Origin: a virus
Strand: one strand, 5' to 3'
DNA length: 24,429 bases
IMG/VR virus record: IMGVR_UViG_3300048836_001196
Span: 1 to 24,429 of that record
Shown: positions 18,686 through 24,429 of the stretch, in pieces
Layout of the letters: every line of letters starts with the position of its first letter
Position numbering within the stretch: the stretch's first letter is position 1
Position numbers and translations under genes: made by a program
The notes under the pieces: model-generated
Database searches by the model: none
Told to the model about the DNA's origin: nothing
The model's input: the letters and a program-made list of their open reading frames with translations, nothing else

Positions 18686-21273
18686 TGACTGCTGTTACCC
18701 AACTCCAAAGCGAATTAAGCGCGCCTTCACCTGACGCATCCGCAATTCTTGCGGCGCTGTCCGTGCTATTCACGCTGAACGATGTGATCGAGCTGCGGGC
18801 CTTTCCAAAGGGCCGCAAGCGCACCGACGCGGGTTATTTTGACGGGCAGCACTGGCAGGAACTGGCCGAGCACGCGGCACGCCTGAGCGCCAGCGGCGCG
18901 GCGGTGTACGTCACGCTGAACCCTGTTGATCCGCAACTTTTGAGCCGGTACAACAACCGGATTGAATCCTTCGCGCAGTCCACCACCACCGACAAGCAAG
19001 TGACCCGGCGGCGCTGGCTGTTGGTTGATATTGACCCGGTGCGACCATCGGGCACAAGTGCAACGGATGCGCAGCTAGGCGCAGCGAAAGCGAAGGCGCG
19101 GGCGGTGTACGGCTATCTGAACGGGATCGGATGGGCCGCCCCGTTAGTGGCTGAATCTGGCAACGGTATGCACCTGCTGTACGCCATTGATCTGCCCAAC
19201 GACGACGACGCCACAGCGCTGGTGAAGGCGGTATTGATTGAGTTGGGCGAGCGCTTCGACGACGCGCAGACCAAGGTAGATCGGGCTGTTTTCAACGCGG
19301 CGCGAATCTGCAAGCTGTACGGCACACTGGCCAACAAGGGCGACCATACGGCGGCAGCACCGTGGCGGCTTTCCAAGCTGTTGCAGACCCCGGCGCGGGC
19401 CGTGGTGGCGCCTGAGCAATTGCGCGACCTGATCCCAGGGACGACCGCCAGCACGGCACCGACAGCGGCAGCACCCACGCGCCAGTCTGGCGGCTTCAAC
19501 CTGGAGGACTTTCTTTCCCGGCACGGGCTGGCCTGCACCACCGACCGGCACGACGGCAGCGAACGTTTCAAGCTGGAAGCGTGCCCATTCAACCCTGAGC
19601 ACGGAAATGGTGAGGCCGCCATTTTTCGGAAAGTATCGGGGGCGCTGGGGTTCAAGTGCCAGCACGATTCATGCAGCGCGAAGGCATGGGGCGACGTGCG
19701 TGATCTGTTGGACGGGCCACGACCGGCCAGCGCGACGGAACGCAACAAAACGCAACGCGGCGAGGCCTTCCCGCCATTGAAGGATGACGCGGCATGCACA
19801 TGGCCAGAACTTCAACCGCTGATCGCGCAGATCACGCCGGAGGAATACCCCTTGGACGCCCTGCCCGACTCGGTGCGCTGCGCGGTGCAGGAAGTGGCCG
19901 GGTTCGTGAAAGCACCGATCCCGCTGATCGCTACGTCGGCACTGGCGGCGCTTTCCCTGGCGATTCAGGCACACAGCGACGTAGAGCGGGCAGACAAGCT
20001 GTCCGGGCCGTGCGGCCTGTTCCTGCTGGCCATTGCCGACAGCGGTGAACGTAAGAGCACTTGCGACGGGTTTTTCACCAAGCCCATCCGGGACTATGAG
20101 GCGCGGAAGCAAGAAGCTGCAAAGCCACTGATTGCGGCGTTCAAGTCGGAACATGAGGCATGGGAGGCGCAGCGCAGCGGGCTGAAAGAAAAAATCAAGG
20201 CGCTGGCCAAAGATGGCAAATCCAGCACGGCGCAGGCGCAGGACCTGCGCAACCTCGATGAAGACGAACCGGCAGCGCCGCGCGTGCCCCGGCTGATCTA
20301 CGGCGACGCAACACCGGAAGCCCTGACCTACGCACTGGCGAAGCAATGGCCATCGGGCGGCGTTGTCAGTAGCGAGGCCGGGAGTGTGTTCGGCAGTCAC
20401 GGCATGGGCAAGGATTCCGTCATGCGCAACCTGGCGGCGCTAAACCAGCTTTGGGACGGCACGCCACTTCCCGTAGAGCGCAGATCATCCGAGAGCTTCA
20501 CTGTGCGAGGGGCCCGCCTGACGATGGCATTGCAGGTTCAGGAAACGACCATCCGAGCTTTCTTTGACAGCACCAAAGGGCTGGCACGCGGCACCGGCTT
20601 TCTGGCGCGGTTCCTTGTGTCCTGGCCAACGTCAACGCAAGGCACGCGCAAGTTCACCGAAGCCCCAACGAACTGGCCAGCACTGGCGGCATTCAATAAC
20701 CGCCTGACAGCAATATTAGAGCGGGCCGCACCGATTGACGGCGACGGCGCATTGACCCCGGCCATGCTGACACTGACGCCGGATGCCAAGGCGGCTTGGG
20801 TTACGTTTCACGACGCTATCGAGTCCGAGCTATGCGCCGGGCGCGAACTCTATGACGTGCGCGACGTGGCCAGCAAGACGGCAGACAACGCGGTACGGCT
20901 GGCGGCGCTGTTCCACGTTTTTACCGGCAACATCGGGCCGATTGATCTGGATGCGATGGAGTCCGGGGCGCGCATTGCAGTATGGCACCTGACCGAAGCG
21001 CGGCGCTTTCTGGGTGAACTGGCGATGCCTGCGGGGGTGGCAAATCCGACGCGGCTGGAATCCTGGCTGCTGGACTATTGCAGGCGCGAGAAAACCGACA
21101 GCGTGCCCACGCGTGAAGTGCAGCGCTGCGGGCCGGGCGGACTGCGCGACAAGCCCGCATTCAATGAGGCCGTCACCGAACTGGCGGAACTTGGGCGGGT
21201 GCGAGTGGTGCAGGACGGCAAGAAAAGGATGGTGCAGATCAATCCGGCGCTGCTGGCGGGGGCGACAGAATGA
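18685..21273 (+). CDS. Primase with AEP-like, zinc and DUF3987 regions
   Basis: This 862-residue protein likely starts replication of the second element. Residues about 30-235 look like an archaeo-eukaryotic-type primase: the acidic motif LLVDIDP (112-118), a SGNGMH motif (158-163) and FNAARICKLYGT (203-214). A zinc region follows with Cys300, His306, Cys325 and Cys330 (ACPFNPEH; KCQHDSC). The rest (about 375-862) matches the DUF3987/YfjI pattern with an atypical P-loop ADSGERKST (451-459). ATG 18685 has GGAGG at 9 bases. Primase-then-helicase-like layout recalls P4 alpha in logic, though not in sequence. The last codons overlap the next gene as ATGA. Confidence 0.88.
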   Translation: MTAVTQLQSELSAPSPDASAILAALSVLFTLNDVIELRAFPKGRKRTDAGYFDGQHWQELAEHAARLSASGAAVYVTLNPVDPQLLSRYNNRIESFAQSTTTDKQVTRRRWLLVDIDPVRPSGTSATDAQLGAAKAKARAVYGYLNGIGWAAPLVAESGNGMHLLYAIDLPNDDDATALVKAVLIELGERFDDAQTKVDRAVFNAARICKLYGTLANKGDHTAAAPWRLSKLLQTPARAVVAPEQLRDLIPGTTASTAPTAAAPTRQSGGFNLEDFLSRHGLACTTDRHDGSERFKLEACPFNPEHGNGEAAIFRKVSGALGFKCQHDSCSAKAWGDVRDLLDGPRPASATERNKTQRGEAFPPLKDDAACTWPELQPLIAQITPEEYPLDALPDSVRCAVQEVAGFVKAPIPLIATSALAALSLAIQAHSDVERADKLSGPCGLFLLAIADSGERKSTCDGFFTKPIRDYEARKQEAAKPLIAAFKSEHEAWEAQRSGLKEKIKALAKDGKSSTAQAQDLRNLDEDEPAAPRVPRLIYGDATPEALTYALAKQWPSGGVVSSEAGSVFGSHGMGKDSVMRNLAALNQLWDGTPLPVERRSSESFTVRGARLTMALQVQETTIRAFFDSTKGLARGTGFLARFLVSWPTSTQGTRKFTEAPTNWPALAAFNNRLTAILERAAPIDGDGALTPAMLTLTPDAKAAWVTFHDAIESELCAGRELYDVRDVASKTADNAVRLAALFHVFTGNIGPIDLDAMESGARIAVWHLTEARRFLGELAMPAGVANPTRLESWLLDYCRREKTDSVPTREVQRCGPGGLRDKPAFNEAVTELAELGRVRVVQDGKKRMVQINPALLAGATE

Positions 21274-21938
21274 GCCTGGCAAACCTACTCAAAAAAGGCA
21301 GTTTGCGCAGATTTGCGACTGCGACAGTTGCGACAGTTCAGCCATTTGCCCCCCCAACTGTCGCAAGTGTCGCAACAGTCGCTGTCGCAAATGCCCCAGC
21401 CAATGCAGCCAACGACCCGGCGACCACCCTGAGAAAACCTGAAACCGCGCCCTGGCGCGTCACGCTGGCACCCGGCACATCGGCGGCGACGGTAGAGAAG
21501 TTTCGGGCTGCATCGCTGGCGCTGGACGAGCTTATCGAGGGCAGCAATCTTGCGACGGCGGATACAGACCCTGACCGCTGGTGCTGGCCGCACGGGGATG
21601 CCATGAACACGGTAGAAATCGACGCCTTCACGGCGCGGCTGGCGCGCTTCACCGACAAAGGGATGAACCTGCCCGATGCAGAAGCGCTGGCCGACAAGCT
21701 GGTAGTGCGGGACCGTGAGGGCGATGACCGGCGGCTGTGCCTGGAGTGCGTGCACTTGTCTGGCTTTGCTCGAACAAGCTGGCGCTGCGGGAACTGGAAG
21801 GCCGCTGGTATCGCCATTCGCCCGCATGACACGCAGTTGCCCGCTGATCTCGTTGTGCGGTTGCAGCGATGTGACGGTTTCATGCCGCACCTGATCCCTA
21901 CACCTCAAGGAAACGATGATGACCACAATAGCCATTGA
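21270..21938 (+). CDS. Island protein of unknown function with C-terminal Cys cluster
   Basis: This 222-residue protein is coupled to the primase by ATGA. The start MSLANLLKKGSLRRFATATV leads into an Ala/Thr/Val-rich repeat region (to about residue 45). A helical centre follows (TVEKFRAASLALDELIEGSN, then ALADKLVVRDREGD). The C-terminus has CLECVHLSG and WRCGNWKAAG with one more Cys further on, a probable zinc site. I have seen this general layout in proteins after island replication genes, but no function is known to me. The repeat region corresponds to a DNA inverted-repeat cluster (21312-21391). Confidence 0.78.
   Translation: MSLANLLKKGSLRRFATATVATVQPFAPPTVASVATVAVANAPANAANDPATTLRKPETAPWRVTLAPGTSAATVEKFRAASLALDELIEGSNLATADTDPDRWCWPHGDAMNTVEIDAFTARLARFTDKGMNLPDAEALADKLVVRDREGDDRRLCLECVHLSGFARTSWRCGNWKAAGIAIRPHDTQLPADLVVRLQRCDGFMPHLIPTPQGNDDDHNSH
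21312..21391. repeat. Cluster of GCGAC/GTCGC repeats with an 11-bp inverted repeat
   Basis: Three GCGAC (21315, 21321, 21330) and four GTCGC (21360, 21369, 21378, 21384) lie within 80 bases. TTGCGACAGTT (21328-21338) is exactly complementary to AACTGTCGCAA (21356-21366) across a 17-base loop. All spacings are multiples of three, so protein-level repetition (Ala-Thr-Val) cannot be excluded. Confidence 0.6.
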
Positions 21939-22743
21939 CCCACATGCCCCCACTGCGGGCAATACACCGGCCCAACTTGTTGCAGGCGCCAGCCCCCAAC
22001 CCTACGAGGCCGTCCGCTTCAACGCCCTCAAGCACGGCATCCTGAGCCGCTACACCGTGCTCAGCCACGAGTGCCATGCTGACTACGAAAGCCTGGTCAA
22101 TTCGCTGATGGACGAGCACCTGCCAGCCGGCGCGACAGAACAGCACCTGATTGAAGAACTGGCCAGCGTGATCTGGCGCAAACGCCGGGTGCTGCAAGCC
22201 GAGGGGGCCACGATCAACAAGGGGTTGAAGGAGTCGTCACGCAACGCCAAGACAATCATCCCGGCAGCGGCACCCTTCGTATTGGGCCTGTCTGGTGACA
22301 GCATCCGTATCCAAGACGTGATGGACCGGACACCCGAAGATGTAACCGAAAATCAGAAGTCTGCCCGGCACGACCTCGATGCAACCAACAAGGCCAGCGC
22401 CATACTGCGCCAAGGTGGAGACCGCGCGTATGACAAGGCCCTGCGAGCCTTGCTGCCCGACACCCGCGAGTGGTGGCAAGAGTATGTCGATGACGAGGAA
22501 TACACCGCAGATGCCACGGGGTTGGAGGCGTTCATCCACGAGCACGTCACACCTCTTGTTTACCAGCAAGAAAAAGAGGCCCGCCACCACGACGCCATCG
22601 TGAACCAAGCCATTGGCGAAGGGTTGCATGCCTACAGGCTGGAGAAGCTCTCGCGCTACGAAACCCACCTGGACCGCAAGTTCGAGCGCACTTTGGCCAT
22701 GCTGATCAAGCTGAAAGAACTCAGAACCAGCCGGACGCCATAA
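21916..22743 (+). CDS. Conserved unknown protein, helical (275 aa)
   Basis: ATG 21916 (or 21919) follows AAGGA and overlaps the previous gene by 23 bases. After a short Pro/Ala leader the protein has a distinctive block RFNALKHGILSRYTVLSHEC, then SLMDEHLPAGATEQHLIEEL and ASVIWRKRRVLQAEGATINK. The centre is acidic, and the end is helical (LEKLSRYETHLDRKFERTLA, MLIKLKELRTSR). Proteins with this pattern turn up in many proteobacterial genomes and mobile regions as hypothetical proteins; no activity is known to me. No catalytic motif stands out. Confidence 0.8.
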   Translation: MMTTIAIDPHAPTAGNTPAQLVAGASPQPYEAVRFNALKHGILSRYTVLSHECHADYESLVNSLMDEHLPAGATEQHLIEELASVIWRKRRVLQAEGATINKGLKESSRNAKTIIPAAAPFVLGLSGDSIRIQDVMDRTPEDVTENQKSARHDLDATNKASAILRQGGDRAYDKALRALLPDTREWWQEYVDDEEYTADATGLEAFIHEHVTPLVYQQEKEARHHDAIVNQAIGEGLHAYRLEKLSRYETHLDRKFERTLAMLIKLKELRTSRTP

Positions 22744-22846
22744 GCAGCAGGCGATTTACGACGCACCAGTCGGGGCCTGGCACGCACCAGCGCCTCAGGT
22801 GCCTGTGACTTGCTTTTCGGGCTGCCCGCTGGCGCAGCGCCTTGCG
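22744..22846. other. Convergent intergenic gap
   Basis: This gap lies between converging genes. It holds two copies of ACGCACCAG (22759 and 22779) and a GGCGC-A-GCGCC palindrome near 22831 that could terminate transcription, though no T tract follows. Confidence 0.3.
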
Positions 22847-23035
22847 CTACTGCAGCTTCAACAACATGCCCTTTAGTTTTTCCAGTCGTTCCAGATCGTC
22901 CATCCACGGCGTCCAGCACGTCGCCTGCGGTAATGGTGGCGGCCGGTTGCGAAGCGCCTCGATCTCGCGCTGCAGATACTGCACCTGCTGCTCCTTGGTC
23001 AGTGCCTGCAGATTCTTTGCGTCGTCGTCCGTCAT
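22847..23035 (-). CDS. Small coiled-coil-like protein of unknown function (62 aa)
   Basis: ATG 23035 has GGAGG about 10 bases upstream. The product starts MTDDDAKNLQALTKEQQVQY and continues with a Leu/Gln/Glu helix, a Pro-rich turn (RNRPPPLPQATCW) and a second helix (MDDLERLEKLKGMLLKLQ), a possible helical hairpin. It lies downstream of hsdS on the same strand, separated by 224 bases, so it may or may not be co-transcribed. No family is recognised. Confidence 0.65.
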   Translation of the reverse strand: MTDDDAKNLQALTKEQQVQYLQREIEALRNRPPPLPQATCWTPWMDDLERLEKLKGMLLKLQ

Positions 23036-23259
23036 GGCTCACGCCCTCCAGGAAAGACGCCATGGTAGCCACTGGCCGCAGTGATGTTTCACGGCGACGG
23101 CGGCAAGCCGGGCATTCTGTGCAAATTGCTGGAGAGGCAAATCTGTTTCGCAAAATGGAGCGATCAAGACGGCAGCGTGCAGAGACGCCGACAGGCGGGG
23201 CGCGAGTGAAACGGGAACTGCTCTTGGGATTAGATGTTTCTCTATGAGAGGGCTGCCAT
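23036..23259. other. Gap between hsdS and the small downstream gene
   Basis: There is no convincing gene in these 224 bases on either strand: long frames exist but are Arg-rich shadows. The left end holds the Shine-Dalgarno of the 62-residue gene. No clear terminator for hsdS is seen. Confidence 0.4.
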
Positions 23260-24429
23260 CTATGCGCTCTTGAAGGCATCGGCAAGCAGCGCATCAAAGG
23301 TGGCTTGGGCTTTGGCGGTGGCGGTGGATTGCTGGGCCTGAATGGACATGATCTGTTCCATTTTGGCCGCAAAAGAAACCTGCAAGTCCAATGGCGGCAG
23401 CGCAATCTTGAACGCCTTGAGTTCTTTGCTGTTGATGTTGGCTTGGCCGATGGCACCCCGAGCCGTATCAAAAAGGATGCGTTTCATGTGTTTGGAATTC
23501 ATGAACACCCAGAGATAGCAAGAGTGCAACTTTTCGGGGTGTACACGCAGCCGAATGAAGTAGGACGCAGCAATGGCCTCGCAGTTGTCGTTCCATAGCC
23601 CGGTCTTGCCCACTAAGTCTTTGCTGTTGGTGCGATTGAACAGAATGTCGCCCTGTTGGAGTCGGTACTTTTCAACTTCTTTGGCGGACAAATTGACAAA
23701 CTTCAATGCAGACAGATTGAGCGTGCCCTCGTAGCTGACATTGCCCATGCGGATCAACGGCACGCCAGAACCGTCGTCGGATGCCTTGGTGCTGCTGCCA
23801 TAGTCGGCGGATTCGATGGCGTCACCGAGCGTGCTGACCGGCCACCCCTTCGGATTCGTCGCCGGGTCGCCAAACATGTCATTGAACAAAGCCGGAATGA
23901 GTTCGGCGGCTTTCTTTTCAGCTTCGCGCCGCAACCGGACAATGCCCTCGACGCGGGACAGTAGATCGACGATGCGGCGTTGTTCGGGGAGTGGTGGCGT
24001 TGGCACCTCAATGCGCTTTACGTCGGTCAGCGTCACACCCTTGACCGTAGCGCCTGCTCCCATACTCTCAATGCGTGCAGCCTGCGACAACAAAAACCAG
24101 AAAAGAAAGTCTGACGAAACAGTTTCATTGGGTGTCAGCCCCTTGATGTCTTGGTTTATGGCAAGACGCGCGTCAGCAATGGCAACCTTGCCCAAGCCGA
24201 CACGGGTAACCAAAAGCACCGTTCCAGGCTCGACAACGTTGGTTGCGGAATCAACGACAGCTTTCTCAGAAATGTGTTCCTGAGCATCGTGCAACCTGAA
24301 ACTTTTGAAGTCCTTGACTGTCACCCACGGAATGCTGCCGTTGAAGTATTCTGGTTCCGTTCTGGAGGGTGTTCCCCCACCGACTATTGAGCAAATTTCT
24401 CCGAGTCTCATCGTCGGCCATTGGCTCAT
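23260..24429 (-). CDS. hsdS: Type I restriction-modification specificity subunit
   Basis: HsdS reads the bipartite DNA target for a type I restriction-modification complex with HsdM and HsdR. The 389-residue protein is complete, with ATG exactly at the window edge. TRD1 starts MSQWPTMRLGEICSIVGGGT and ends at the central conserved region (PTPPLPEQRRIVDLLSRVEG, then helices to about 185). TRD2 begins GWPVSTLGDAIE and ends with the second conserved region (ALPPLDLQVSFAAKMEQI). Length is usual for HsdS. hsdM is expected just upstream to the right. The gene is likely defence cargo of the second element, since it follows the replication block on the opposite strand. The DNA target cannot be predicted. 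Confidence 0.93.
   Translation of the reverse strand: MSQWPTMRLGEICSIVGGGTPSRTEPEYFNGSIPWVTVKDFKSFRLHDAQEHISEKAVVDSATNVVEPGTVLLVTRVGLGKVAIADARLAINQDIKGLTPNETVSSDFLFWFLLSQAARIESMGAGATVKGVTLTDVKRIEVPTPPLPEQRRIVDLLSRVEGIVRLRREAEKKAAELIPALFNDMFGDPATNPKGWPVSTLGDAIESADYGSSTKASDDGSGVPLIRMGNVSYEGTLNLSALKFVNLSAKEVEKYRLQQGDILFNRTNSKDLVGKTGLWNDNCEAIAASYFIRLRVHPEKLHSCYLWVFMNSKHMKRILFDTARGAIGQANINSKELKAFKIALPPLDLQVSFAAKMEQIMSIQAQQSTATAKAQATFDALLADAFKSA

Noticed and set aside
22656-23471. A 271-codon minus-strand frame upstream of the small gene
   Set aside because: It is extremely Arg/Pro/Ser-rich and overlaps hsdS and the 62-residue gene out of frame.
1-24429. Insertion sequences or transposases
   Set aside because: No transposase motifs or terminal inverted repeats were found; the IstB-like match at 3799-4671 is a phage helicase loader beside an initiator, without an IstA partner.

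Overview
The window is GC-rich, tightly packed DNA from a proteobacterium, most likely a betaproteobacterium of the Comamonadaceae type (Acidovorax, Comamonas or Delftia-like). That guess rests on base composition and on the general look of the phage and island proteins; no housekeeping gene is present to confirm it. Two integrative elements lie side by side and meet at a tRNA 3'-end fragment near 16441-16467.

Element 1 (1 to about 16.44 kb) is the regulatory, replication and integration half of a temperate prophage; the structural genes would lie beyond the left edge. A leftward operon (6997 to 1, minus strand) runs from a small regulator-like gene through two winged-helix proteins and a DnaC-type helicase loader to a seven-module helix-turn-helix repeat protein, the terminase small subunit and a cut-off terminase large subunit. 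Inside the second winged-helix gene, six AAATTTGG iterons fall in all three reading frames, which marks a probable replication origin as in lambda O. The switch is a divergent cro-like (8070, minus) / cI-like (8155, plus) pair. The CI protein keeps an Ala-Gly cleavage bond but lacks the Ser and Lys needed for self-cleavage. Related operator sites occur between cro and cI, around a rightward promoter after cI, and perhaps before the replication operon. Rightward genes of unknown function follow (8977-10877). Then come a leftward brnTA toxin-antitoxin pair, an unknown gene and an Arc-like gene. That Arc-like gene diverges from a second Arc-like gene across three 17-bp operators. The second one opens a chain of seven translationally coupled small genes ending in a likely excisionase, which overlaps the tyrosine integrase next to the attachment site.

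Element 2 (about 16.47 kb to the right edge) has the layout of a P4-like satellite or genomic island: a P4-type integrase, an AlpA-like regulator, a large protein with an archaeo-eukaryotic-type primase region, a zinc region and a DUF3987 region, and two conserved unknown proteins. On the minus strand it carries a small unknown gene and a complete type I restriction specificity subunit (hsdS) at the right edge, presumably defence cargo whose hsdM and hsdR lie outside.

The observations most worth follow-up are the frame-independent iterons, the repeat DNA-binding protein whose last module resembles the HTH of the adjacent terminase small subunit, the non-cleavable-looking CI, the triple operator between two Arc-like genes, and the head-to-tail accretion of two elements at one tRNA.
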